From an uncultured Eubacteriales bacterium (GTDB lineage: Bacteria > Bacillota > Clostridia > Oscillospirales > CAG-272), in NCBI GenBank assembly GCA_934486825.1, contig CAKSQF010000013.1, positions 1-64,000 of the forward strand: 64,000 nt of DNA, read 5' to 3'. This document shows, in pieces, positions 17,149 to 25,820 of the stretch. Position 1 is the stretch's first letter. Every line of letters begins with the position of its first letter. Both the position numbers and the translations under genes were made by a program. A model generated the notes under the pieces. It made no database searches and had not been told where the DNA came from. It worked only from the letters and a program-made list of their open reading frames with translations.

Positions 17149-17303
17149 TTTTGCCTGTGTCGAAAAATTGAAAACCCCCGATTTGTACGGGAACTGCGCC
17201 GCTTTTGCAATAAATTCCGCAGAGTGCCGCTCACTTACGGACTTTGACCGTCTCACACTTTCATGAATTCCGAAATATACATCTTTTTTGTCTTAATGTT
17301 TAT

Positions 17304-17331
17304 TTGATAGCCGTAAAATGTGTGCTAAAAT
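17304..17331 (+). promoter_or_regulatory. Promoter of the GH127 gene
   Basis: TTGATA (17304-17309), 16-bp spacer, TAAAAT (17326-17331), 33 bp upstream of the GTG start. Confidence 0.6.
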
Positions 17332-17364
17332 CGAATCGGATAAACACAATACGGAGGTGTTTTT

Positions 17365-20300
17365 GTGATTCTGACAAAAAAATTTTTATCAAAGAAAAGA
17401 AAGGGAGCGGCTGTCGCCGCTGTGCTGGTATTCTCCATGCTGATTGCAGAACTGTCATCTTTTCCGGCTGTCGCAAGCTCGGGTAACAGAAAGAAAGGCA
17501 GTCCGGATGACTCGCTTGTCCTTCATTATACATTTGATGATGAAAAAAATCCCGGACTTGATTCGAGCGGAAACGGTAATAACGGAAAAATATACGGTAA
17601 TGTAAAAAGCTGTGACGGTATCCGCGGCAAGGCGGTTCTCTTTGATTCATCAACCCATAAAAACAGTGAAGCTTATATCGAACTGCCGAAAAACAAGCTT
17701 GCTTTGCCCGAAATGACCTTTATGGCTTGGGTTAAGTTTGATCCTGAAACAGTCGGCAGTTTTTCGAGAATTTTTGCGATAGAAACATCATCGGGTGCCA
17801 AGACCTGCCACCTTATGACAAATGCGGGATCGCCTGTCGGCGGATATAAATCAGAACTTTTCGGAGGCACGCCGAAGGGTGCAAATATGCCGACCGAGGG
17901 AATGATACCTGTTTATTTTTATCAGTCGTGGCACCATGTTGCGTTTACTTACGACGGTCAGAAGATGAAGCTTTTCATAAACGGTGCCTTCGTTTCCGAG
18001 ACAGATGTCGGAGCGGATATGTCGGAGTGGCAGATAAAAAATGCGTTTATCGGCAAAACGGCGATCTGGAATGACGGGTCTTACAACGGATATATGGATG
18101 ACGTGCGCATATATTCAAAGGCGCTGAGCGAATCACAGATCTGTTCTGTTAACAGCTTCAGCGCAGAAGAACAGCCAAAAAGCGTAAAGCTTCTTTCATC
18201 CTTGTCGGTTGACGGAAAGGAACTTGATGAATTTGATGCCTTCCTTGACGGTTATGTCAAAACAGTGGATGATGACAATAAATCGGTACCCCGCGTATCG
18301 GCTGTTGCACCTTTTGATGATTCGGAAATAACCGTAAAGCAGGCAACATCGATTCCCGGAAGAGCGGAAATAACCGTGAAATACAGCGGAGGCGCCAAAC
18401 GTACCGTTACAGTTGATTTTGTAAAACGATCGGCAAATGCGGTGCGACCTGACATCTCCGACGTTGTAATTGACGATTCCTTCTGGAATGAAAAGCTGAA
18501 ACTTTTTTCCGAGGTTACCGCGCCATATGTTATAAAAAACTGGGTTACACAGCATCATTCGAATTTCGCAAACTTTGATAAGGTTGCGCGCGGCGACAGA
18601 AATACAAAGAATTATGTCGGCGGTATGACGTGGGGAGAATCGGACTTTTACGCGTCGCTTGCGGGCGCGTGCAGGCTTCTCAGAAGCTATCCGAACGACG
18701 CGCTTCGCAGGCAGATCGATGAATGTGTCGATCATATATACGCAGCGTCGCAATCGGTCAAAAACGGATATTTCAGTATATATAATCTGCTTATGACAGA
18801 CGGGAAGGTTTTCAGCGAGGCTGACAAGCCGTCGGCTGCAATGGATCTCTTCAACCTCGGATATCTTATCGAATTCGGAATAGCGTATTATGATGCGACC
18901 GGAGATGCGCGTATGCTTCGTGTTGCTCTTCGTTTTCTGAATTTCACGGTTGATTATTCGGATCACGGAAAGGTGAATTTCGTTTCGTTCCATACCGGCG
19001 TTGAGTATAATATACTTGCACTTTGCGAATGGCTTGACAAGCACCCGACGATAGGGAAGAACAGTCTGCTTTCCGACCTGAAAATAAACAGGGATGACTA
19101 TTTCGAGCTTGCACACTGGTTGCTCGCCTACAGAGGAGTGCATACCGCCCCCGACCGTGTAGGTGGTAAGTATTACGGAACATATTCCGATGACCACATA
19201 AAGTACACCGAGCTTACCAGAGCAACCGGACATTCGGTGGTTGCGACCCTGTATTATTACGCGCTTTCCGAAATGGGCAGGTTGTCAGGCGATAATTCCT
19301 ATACAGATGCCGCATGCAGACTGTGGAGAAATATAACGGAAAAGCAGATGTATGTCACCGGGGGAACCGGAAGCGTGCACTCATTTGAAGGCTTCGGCGG
19401 AGATTATTATCTGCCGAATGAATCCTACTGCGAGACCTGTTCGTCAGGTGCGTTGCTGCAGCTTTCCGACAGCCTTTCGGCTATGTTTGTCGATTCGGTG
19501 TATGCCGACAATATCGAACTTGAGCTGTATAATAATCTGCTCGGCGGAATCGGCGCAAACGGAAATACTTTCTTTTATCTCAATTCGCTCTATACAACAT
19601 CGGCAGAACGCTGGAGCTGGCACGGAGTCCCATGCTGTACGAAGTACGGACTTCTCGTCTACGGACAGCTCGGACGTTATATATATTCATCCAAAGAAAA
19701 TAATGTGTATGTCGATCAGTATATCGGATCAAAAGCAACACTGCGTCTGCCGGGCGGAGATCTGGTGCTGAAGCAGATGTCCGATTGGCAGTGGAACGGA
19801 AAATCGACAATAATTATTGAAAGCGGTGCGAAAAACGCCGATACGATCTGTCTCAGGATACCGTCATGGTCGGATAAGACATCGGTAACGCTGAACGGGA
19901 AAAAGCTTGACTGTAAAATAAATGGCGGATATGCAGTCGTCAGCGGTGATTTTTCCGATGGAGACAAGCTTGAAATAAGCGCAGATGTTTCGGCAAAACG
20001 AATTTACGCAAACGAAAATGTCGAAGCTGACCGCGGCAGGACAGCACTGAGACGCGGCGTGTTTATATATTGTATTGAAGGTGCTGACAATAAGAGCGGT
20101 ACGGTCGAAAATGTGGTACCGTGTATCCTGCTTGACAGCTCGGCAAAGCTCGGAGAAAAAAACATTCCGGAGCTTTACGGCGGTGTCGTTGCTCTTACGG
20201 CAAAGGCAAAGCTGTACAGAAATTCGGAAGAATACGAAGACTATACAATAACCGCAATACCGTTCTATGCGCGCGCAAACAGGGGCGCAAACCCGGTTTC

Positions 20301-21123
20301 GGTGTGGATTGCCGAAAAAAAGTCGGCACTTGTTGATTTGCCGGTAATGATACCGTCCGATTTCAGAGAGCTGAAAAAACTCGGCGCAAAGTATACCGGA
20401 ATTACAAATGCACTGAACCCGACCGGCGGCGGATCAAAGGACATATCTGTCATTGTTGACGGCGACAGGCATTTTTCGACCGACAAAAAGCAATACGATT
20501 CATTCGGTGCAAGACTGAATGACGATCTCGGTAAGAACGGATACCAGTGGTTCGGTGTAAAATTCGATAAAAATTATCTTGTTTCGTACGTGATCTTCTA
20601 TGAAGGCGGACAATGGAATGACGGCGGTTGGTTCGGATCAGGTCCGAAGATACAGGTCCTTTCGGACGGTAAATGGACAGATGTCGAAACGCGGATGAGC
20701 CCGGAATACCCTGCCGATTCCGCAAGTGCACAGCTTCCGGCAAATGAGGCGTATACATTTATTTTCGATAAGACCGTCGAGTGTAGTGCGATCAGGGTTG
20801 TCGGCGCAAAAAATTCGCTTGCGGGACATGCGTCCTGTGCCGAAATTGAGGTTTACGGAATGAATGTCGGCGAAACTCCGATCGACCCTCCGAAAACGAC
20901 TGCCGGACCCGAGCAGACAACAACAGCTCCGACAACAAGCGAAATACCGACAGTGACATCATCGGCACCGACTACATCGGCACCGGTTATGTCGGGCGAA
21001 AGCGGCAACTCATCCTCCGGAAACAAGTCGGGGACGGTGTTTGCTCTGTGCAGCGCAGCGGTACTTGTTTTGCTTGCATCATTAACCACATTCTTTATAG
21101 TAAAGAAAAAGAAAAAAGGATAA
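17365..21123 (+). CDS. Cell-surface GH127 (beta-L-arabinofuranosidase family) protein with LamG and discoidin-like domains
   Basis: A 1,252-residue exported enzyme. A signal peptide (about 1-38) is followed by a LamG-like domain from about residue 50 (LVLHYTFDDEKNPGLDSSGN). The GH127/DUF1680 catalytic domain starts at about 362 (VVIDDSFWNEKL). The residues known in HypBA1-type enzymes have counterparts: Glu675 (proposed acid/base), then the Cys-Zn site with Glu690, Cys692, Cys757 and the adjacent Cys758. A discoidin-like module lies at about 1008-1163, then a Thr/Pro-rich linker, a membrane helix and a Lys-rich tail. The GTG start has GGAGG 7 nt upstream. Family members release L-arabinofuranose; the exact glycan is unknown. 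First gene of the glycan locus. Confidence 0.88.
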   Translation: MILTKKFLSKKRKGAAVAAVLVFSMLIAELSSFPAVASSGNRKKGSPDDSLVLHYTFDDEKNPGLDSSGNGNNGKIYGNVKSCDGIRGKAVLFDSSTHKNSEAYIELPKNKLALPEMTFMAWVKFDPETVGSFSRIFAIETSSGAKTCHLMTNAGSPVGGYKSELFGGTPKGANMPTEGMIPVYFYQSWHHVAFTYDGQKMKLFINGAFVSETDVGADMSEWQIKNAFIGKTAIWNDGSYNGYMDDVRIYSKALSESQICSVNSFSAEEQPKSVKLLSSLSVDGKELDEFDAFLDGYVKTVDDDNKSVPRVSAVAPFDDSEITVKQATSIPGRAEITVKYSGGAKRTVTVDFVKRSANAVRPDISDVVIDDSFWNEKLKLFSEVTAPYVIKNWVTQHHSNFANFDKVARGDRNTKNYVGGMTWGESDFYASLAGACRLLRSYPNDALRRQIDECVDHIYAASQSVKNGYFSIYNLLMTDGKVFSEADKPSAAMDLFNLGYLIEFGIAYYDATGDARMLRVALRFLNFTVDYSDHGKVNFVSFHTGVEYNILALCEWLDKHPTIGKNSLLSDLKINRDDYFELAHWLLAYRGVHTAPDRVGGKYYGTYSDDHIKYTELTRATGHSVVATLYYYALSEMGRLSGDNSYTDAACRLWRNITEKQMYVTGGTGSVHSFEGFGGDYYLPNESYCETCSSGALLQLSDSLSAMFVDSVYADNIELELYNNLLGGIGANGNTFFYLNSLYTTSAERWSWHGVPCCTKYGLLVYGQLGRYIYSSKENNVYVDQYIGSKATLRLPGGDLVLKQMSDWQWNGKSTIIIESGAKNADTICLRIPSWSDKTSVTLNGKKLDCKINGGYAVVSGDFSDGDKLEISADVSAKRIYANENVEADRGRTALRRGVFIYCIEGADNKSGTVENVVPCILLDSSAKLGEKNIPELYGGVVALTAKAKLYRNSEEYEDYTITAIPFYARANRGANPVSVWIAEKKSALVDLPVMIPSDFRELKKLGAKYTGITNALNPTGGGSKDISVIVDGDRHFSTDKKQYDSFGARLNDDLGKNGYQWFGVKFDKNYLVSYVIFYEGGQWNDGGWFGSGPKIQVLSDGKWTDVETRMSPEYPADSASAQLPANEAYTFIFDKTVECSAIRVVGAKNSLAGHASCAEIEVYGMNVGETPIDPPKTTAGPEQTTTAPTTSEIPTVTSSAPTTSAPVMSGESGNSSSGNKSGTVFALCSAAVLVLLASLTTFFIVKKKKKG

Positions 21124-21132
21124 AATATAAAT

Positions 21133-21161
21133 TATATGGGACCGCATTGCGGTCCCATATA
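21133..21161. terminator. Bidirectional hairpin between convergent genes
   Basis: TATATGGGACCGCA (21133-21146) and its perfect complement (21148-21161) flank a single T. It separates the GH127 gene from the convergent Gfo/Idh/MocA gene. The flanks are A/T-rich rather than a clean T-run. Confidence 0.75.
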
Positions 21162-21169
21162 AACGGCTT

Positions 21170-22300
21170 TTAAAATTCGGGGATGTAAATGACTTTTCCG
21201 TCACGCAGCGCCGATTCATGCGCACATATTCCGGCGGCGGTTATGTTTGCTCCGAGTTCCTCGTCTATTGCAGGCTTGCGATCTTCAAGAATACTTGAAA
21301 TAAATTCGTTTACAAGGTGCGGATGCGAGCCGTGATGTCCACCTCCCGCTCCCTTCATAAGTGATTTCTGCGGATTAAGCGGGTCATAATTGCCGCCCAC
21401 TGTAAATTTCCAGAGCTCCTCCGGAAGGTCGTCAAGATAATTTGGCATATCGGTAACTTCAACCTTTGAAATCGATCCGCGTTCACCGTGTTCAAACGGG
21501 ATTGTTGTGGTTATGTAGGGACTGTCAGCATCCCTGAATCCCCATTCAAATGAAGCCTTTGAACCGTATACAAACATTCCTTCCTGATATGCCCGCGATG
21601 TTTCGAAAAGGGAACGTGTTGCTTCACCCTTAAGTGAGTTTTCAAACCAGAAGTGTGCACTTTCGACAGGAAACGGATTGTTATATTTTCCGACAAGCTC
21701 GTCTGCCATGCTTCCCGAGCCGAGACAGCTTACTTTTTCGATCCGTGAGCCCGCAAGAACCCTCATCGGAGCGATGGCATGCGTTCCGTACCACATGGGC
21801 GGAAGACCGAGCCAGTATGACGGCCAGTTTGCCATGTCCTGATAGTGACTTCCACGCAGAAACTGAATTTTACCGAGTTCTCCGTTTTTCTTCATGTTGC
21901 TGACATAAAGGAACTGGTAGGTGTAGAGCGTTGTCTCCATCATCATGTATTTTTTTCCCGATCTTCTTTTCGCTTCGACTATGCGTTTTATGTCGTCGAG
22001 TGATGTTGCCATCGGGACTGTACATGCACAGTGCTTGCCCGAATCAAGTACCCTGACAGTCGAATCGGCATGATCCGGAATCGGTGTTACGATATGTACG
22101 GCATCAATCGATGCGTCGTTCAGAATTTCCTCAAATGAGCCTGCCATGCGCGCCCCGCCGATAAAATCGGCTGTTCTTTTCATCAGTGAGCTGTCAATGT
22201 CGAAAAGAGTAAGTTCTCCGACTGACGGATGCGATTTGTATATATCGGCAAACGCACCGCCGAAGCCAAGCCCGACAAGAGCGATATTTAACTTGTTCAT
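21170..22300 (-). CDS. Gfo/Idh/MocA-fold protein lacking the EKP lysine
   Basis: A 376-residue NAD(P)-binding protein. The Rossmann motif VGLGFGGAF is at residues 9-17. Where typical sugar dehydrogenases of this family have EKP with the catalytic Lys, this protein has CTVPMA (Val95-Pro96), so no Lys is present. Further on, MWYGTHAIAP (Tyr171, His174) resembles the YPTH segment of NAD-dependent GH109 glycosidases. No signal peptide: cytoplasmic. GGAGG lies 7-8 nt before the ATG. It is divergent from an AraC regulator and convergent with the GH127 gene. Either an unusual dehydrogenase or a GH109-like, redox-assisted glycosidase; substrate unknown. Confidence 0.8.
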   Translation of the reverse strand: MNKLNIALVGLGFGGAFADIYKSHPSVGELTLFDIDSSLMKRTADFIGGARMAGSFEEILNDASIDAVHIVTPIPDHADSTVRVLDSGKHCACTVPMATSLDDIKRIVEAKRRSGKKYMMMETTLYTYQFLYVSNMKKNGELGKIQFLRGSHYQDMANWPSYWLGLPPMWYGTHAIAPMRVLAGSRIEKVSCLGSGSMADELVGKYNNPFPVESAHFWFENSLKGEATRSLFETSRAYQEGMFVYGSKASFEWGFRDADSPYITTTIPFEHGERGSISKVEVTDMPNYLDDLPEELWKFTVGGNYDPLNPQKSLMKGAGGGHHGSHPHLVNEFISSILEDRKPAIDEELGANITAAGICAHESALRDGKVIYIPEF

Positions 22301-22335
22301 ATAAGCCTCCTTCAGAGTTTTTTGTTATATTATAC

Positions 22336-22364
22336 TTGATTATTACCGGATTTGAATTTATAAT
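22336..22364 (+). promoter_or_regulatory. Promoter of the first AraC gene
   Basis: TTGATT (22336-22341), 17-bp spacer, TATAAT (22359-22364). On the opposite strand a TATAAT overlaps the same interval and could serve the divergent Gfo/Idh/MocA gene. Confidence 0.65.
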
Positions 22365-22411
22365 GAAGACAAAAGAATGTATATTTTGACCGGTACGGAG
22401 TTTTGATTGTT

Positions 22412-23248
22412 ATGAAAATGTATTTTGATCTGAATGTAAAACGGGTTATATACGAAGCGGTAGACGTTACATATAAGGATGCGGCAGTGCATCCGACGCG
22501 TATTTCTCCCGATTTTCACGATATAGTGTATATGGAAGACGGAGCGTGGGACTTCAAGGTAAACGGGCGTGTTTATGATGTGGGTCCCGGTGATGTTTTC
22601 GTGCTTCCCGCGGGAAGTGTGTACGAAGGCGTTGCCGGTTGTATTCCGAAGACGCGGACAGTGTTTATACATACCGAATCGCTGCCGGAGGATTATTTCG
22701 ATAGCGAATGTGATAACATCCGTGACGATGAAAAATCTTTGCATCTTCCGCTCGGAAATGTAATACATACCGGAAACGACCGGACGGTAAAGTCGCTCTT
22801 TTTCGAAATGGCGATGCTCGGCTGCTCGGATGATCCGAAAAAGAATATCATTCTTCCCACTCTTTTCAATTCGCTGATTTGTTTTCTGTATATGTGCGAT
22901 CAGAAAACGATCGTAAGAACGCGCGATCTTGTCAGTGAGTGCATAAATATCATGCGCTCGTCACCCGACAGATTTTTCAAGGAAGGAGAAATGTCGGATC
23001 TTCTCTTCGTTTCTTCAAAAACACTGCGCGGAAGCTTTATAAAGAGATATAATAAGTCTTTTTACAGATTTCAGCTTGATTATAAGCTGACGCAGGCGCT
23101 TTCAATGATAAAATTCGATCCCGATATACGGATATACGAGGTCGCATATGCGCTCGGATTCAGTGATGAATTTCATCTCAGTAAACTGTTCAAGAAAAAG
23201 TACGGCGTTTCGCCGACAGAATACAAAAAACGATTTTCCTGCCGCTGA
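22412..23248 (+). CDS. AraC-family transcriptional regulator
   Basis: A 278-residue regulator. The N-terminal half is a cupin-type sensor (VYDVGPGDVFVLPAGSVYEG). The C-terminal hundred residues hold two helix-turn-helix motifs with the family signature IYEVAYALGFSDEFHLSKLF and GVSPTEYKKRF. The ATG at 22412 lies about 11 nt after a GGAG box; a TTG 9 bp upstream is too close to it, and an ATG two codons later is possible. It is divergent from the first Gfo/Idh/MocA gene and upstream of the CBM9 gene, which it probably controls in response to a sugar. Confidence 0.92.
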   Translation: MKMYFDLNVKRVIYEAVDVTYKDAAVHPTRISPDFHDIVYMEDGAWDFKVNGRVYDVGPGDVFVLPAGSVYEGVAGCIPKTRTVFIHTESLPEDYFDSECDNIRDDEKSLHLPLGNVIHTGNDRTVKSLFFEMAMLGCSDDPKKNIILPTLFNSLICFLYMCDQKTIVRTRDLVSECINIMRSSPDRFFKEGEMSDLLFVSSKTLRGSFIKRYNKSFYRFQLDYKLTQALSMIKFDPDIRIYEVAYALGFSDEFHLSKLFKKKYGVSPTEYKKRFSCR

Positions 23249-23354
23249 TATTCCGTTTTTTACATCTTTATTGCATAAATGAATATGTTTCTCCGGATTT
23301 ATTGCTGGTAAAATGATAACAAGTAAAGAACATAATAAAACGGAGGAAAAAATA

Positions 23355-24674
23355 ATGAAAAAATGTGTATCTCTATTGTTGGCAGTCGTTTTGATGCTGT
23401 GCGCCCTGTCGATTGGCGCTTATGCCGATCAGCTTGAGACGGCAGATGCGGCTTTCGGAAAGCCCGAGGCGATTGACGGCAAACCTGATAACGGCTGGAA
23501 AAATGCAAAAACATACAGATCGGATAAGCATGACAGTAATACCCCGACCGGGATCGCGGCTGAATGGAAGGTTATGTACGACAGTACATATCTCTACTTC
23601 CTTGTGGATGTTACCGACTCCACAATAGGCAGTGCAGAGTATGAAAAATGCGAGAATCCGGGCGATTTGTGGACAAAAAATACTGTCCATATAATGCTTG
23701 ATCTCGGAAATGAACATACGGAAGGCTACGATTCCAATGCCTTTTATATTGATGTGAATGCAAGAGGCTATTATTGGAATCACTACATAAGCGTTGCAAA
23801 CTTCGTGAAAACAGCCGTTTCACTTACCGATAAGGGTTATTGCGTAGAGGCGGCAGTAGATATCGGAATATACAGTGACTTCAAAGCCGAAAAGGGGTCG
23901 CAGTTCGGACTTGAGATCTGGGTCAATGACAACATCTGCGATAATAACGGAAGAGCTGATTTTGTTACATGGAACGGTTATTCGGATGCTTTCTCGAATA
24001 CGGCTCACCTCGGTACGGTTACACTCGGTGAAAAACCGGAAAATGCGGAGGGCTATAACGGCGTGATATGCGGTACCGATATCACAAAGCTCGGCGCAAC
24101 GCTCACGGGGATAACAAATGCGACCGGGAAGGATATGTCGATTATAACAAATAAAAATAAAACCGCGGGCGAAAGCGTTGACAGCTTCGGAGCAAATTAC
24201 TCGGATGATCTCGGAGTTTGGTTCGGCGTAGAATTTGAAAAAGAGTATGACGTAAGTCAGGTCATATTCTGGGAGGGCGGACATTGGAACGACGGCGGTT
24301 GGTTCGGCGAATCGCCGAAGCTGCAGGTTTTTTCGGACGGCAAATGGAAGAATGTCGGGTTCAGTCTGACACCTGACTATCCGACGGATAACAGGGAAGC
24401 ACAGGGTGCGACTCATGAATCATATATATTTACGCTGAGTGAAAATGTCAGGTGTTCCAAAGTGCGTATTGTCGGTAAAAACAACTCTTTTGCGGGACAT
24501 GCATCGGTTTCGGAAATAGAGGTTTACTGTAACGGCAGAGTCTCCGAAAAACCTCCGGTGGTTGATCCTCCGAAGACAGGTGACGGTATGCCTGCTTTCC
24601 TGATCGGCTCGGTGCTCGCGCTTGTCGGCGTTTGCCTTGCTTTGATTAAGAAAAAAAGAAAATCGATTCAATAA
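23355..24674 (+). CDS. CBM9 and discoidin-like surface protein with PPKTG sorting-type end
   Basis: A 439-residue exported protein with no recognisable catalytic domain. After the signal peptide (about 1-21) comes a CBM9-like carbohydrate-binding domain (about 24-225) with the typical YLYFLVDVTD and HIMLDLGNEH strands. A discoidin-like module at about 245-395 is clearly homologous to the one in the GH127 protein (shared EGGxWNDGGWFG and AGHASxxEIEVY). The C-terminus has Pro405-Pro-Lys-Thr-Gly, a hydrophobic helix and KKKRKS, the layout of a sortase substrate. GGAGG lies before the ATG. Likely captures polysaccharide at the surface, assisting the GH127 enzyme. Confidence 0.8.
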   Translation: MKKCVSLLLAVVLMLCALSIGAYADQLETADAAFGKPEAIDGKPDNGWKNAKTYRSDKHDSNTPTGIAAEWKVMYDSTYLYFLVDVTDSTIGSAEYEKCENPGDLWTKNTVHIMLDLGNEHTEGYDSNAFYIDVNARGYYWNHYISVANFVKTAVSLTDKGYCVEAAVDIGIYSDFKAEKGSQFGLEIWVNDNICDNNGRADFVTWNGYSDAFSNTAHLGTVTLGEKPENAEGYNGVICGTDITKLGATLTGITNATGKDMSIITNKNKTAGESVDSFGANYSDDLGVWFGVEFEKEYDVSQVIFWEGGHWNDGGWFGESPKLQVFSDGKWKNVGFSLTPDYPTDNREAQGATHESYIFTLSENVRCSKVRIVGKNNSFAGHASVSEIEVYCNGRVSEKPPVVDPPKTGDGMPAFLIGSVLALVGVCLALIKKKRKSIQ

Positions 24675-24677
24675 AAA

Positions 24678-24713
24678 ACGGCACGGATGATTATTCATCC
24701 GTGTCGTTTTTTT
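24678..24713. terminator. Terminator between the CBM9 gene and the second AraC gene
   Basis: ACGGCACGGATGA pairs with TCATCCGTGTCGT (one G-T pair), followed by TTTTTTT. The right arm also encodes the last codons and stop of the convergent AraC gene. Confidence 0.85.
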
Positions 24714-25563
24714 GCGTTTTATCTGCCTTGTCAGTGTCAGATGCGGCATTTTTTCTTTTTTTATATGCATCGATGTATTCACTCGGGGATTTTTCAAACC
24801 GCTGCTTAAACACACGCGAGAAATAGAAGGGATCGCTGAACCCCGACAGGGTGGAAATCTCTTTTATTGAAGTCATGCCCATGTCTATAAGACGTTGAGC
24901 GTTGTTTATTCTTAAATTGAGAAGATAATTTGTGAACCCGATACCCATGTGTTTTTTGAAGATCGTCGAGGCATATTTCGGTGAGTAAAATTTTTCTCTG
25001 CTGGCTGACGAAAGAGATAATGTCGGATCACCGAAATCATCGTCTGCGCGTTTTTTAAGCCAGAGCGCGAAGGTTTCGCTGTTTGACGGACCCTCATCGT
25101 CCCTCGCGGTGGTCATAAGACCGATCGAATAGAGAAGAAGTGATTCCGCAATGAGATCGATATTGTGTGCATTGGATTCGTTTATCAGCTTTTTCCATAT
25201 GGGAAGCAGGTCGTTCATGCCCTTTTTTATGTAGTTCTGCTTGCTGATGCCCGCTCTGTCAAGGAGTCTGTATGCGCGAAGCCCGACAAATGATATGTAT
25301 TCGTATTCGAATCTTTCGTTTCCCGTAATGCAGTAGTTTGTGGATGGAAATGTTATGAACAGGTCGCCCTCTTCGATCGGTGTCGATCTGTCAAGTGTGT
25401 TGATCTGTCCGCTTCCGCTTGTTACAATATGCATGCGGAAAAGCGATTGAACCGTAAAGTGCGTCGTCTGCGTCGATTCCGTTTCGTAAACGAAATTCAG
25501 AATACTTATGTTTTCGCTGTCATCTCTCGGAATGTTGAACTTGCAGATGTTTTTCTCAGCCAT
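24691..25563 (-). CDS. AraC-family transcriptional regulator
   Basis: A 290-residue regulator. The N-terminal cupin-like sensor (SGSGQINTLDRSTPIEEGDL) is followed by a C-terminal two-HTH domain with MTSIKEISTLSGFSDPFYFS and FEKSPSEYIDAYKK. The last 20 residues are a charged tail. GAAAGGA lies 8 nt before the ATG. It is divergent from the second Gfo/Idh/MocA gene, a mirror image of the first AraC/Gfo pair, and probably activates the genes downstream of that one. Confidence 0.92.
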   Translation of the reverse strand: MAEKNICKFNIPRDDSENISILNFVYETESTQTTHFTVQSLFRMHIVTSGSGQINTLDRSTPIEEGDLFITFPSTNYCITGNERFEYEYISFVGLRAYRLLDRAGISKQNYIKKGMNDLLPIWKKLINESNAHNIDLIAESLLLYSIGLMTTARDDEGPSNSETFALWLKKRADDDFGDPTLSLSSASREKFYSPKYASTIFKKHMGIGFTNYLLNLRINNAQRLIDMGMTSIKEISTLSGFSDPFYFSRVFKQRFEKSPSEYIDAYKKRKNAASDTDKADKTQKNDTDE

Positions 25564-25598
25564 GTTTTTTTCCTTTCAGGTAGTTCATCTCTGTACGC

Positions 25599-25627
25599 AT
25601 TATATCATATCTGAGAAAAAAAGTAAA
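25599..25627 (-). promoter_or_regulatory. Promoter of the second AraC gene
   Basis: On the minus strand TTTACT (complement of 25622-25627), 17-bp spacer, TATAAT (complement of 25599-25604). Confidence 0.5.
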
Positions 25628-25820
25628 TAAAAGCGAATAAAGTCCATGGAAAACATACTATTGTCTATGTTTCGGAAAAAACACGGTCAACATACAGAAG
25701 ATGTCTCCGAAAGTCATGAAGGCTTTTGTGCATGGAAAAAAGGATATTATCCATTCCTTTTTCGGACGATTGCTGATAGAATCTCAATAGAAGGAATCGA
25801 TCTTGTCGGAGGAAAAAGCT

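Larger units (their letters stand above)
17041..17364. other. Intergenic stretch before the glycan locus
   Basis: About 320 bp without a credible gene. It holds a perfect 15-bp inverted repeat at 17105-17148 and the promoter of the GH127 gene at 17304-17331. Confidence 0.6.

Noticed and set aside
18196..19233. 345-codon minus-strand frame inside the GH127 gene
   Set aside because: Antisense to conserved catalytic sequence, without homology or a ribosome site.
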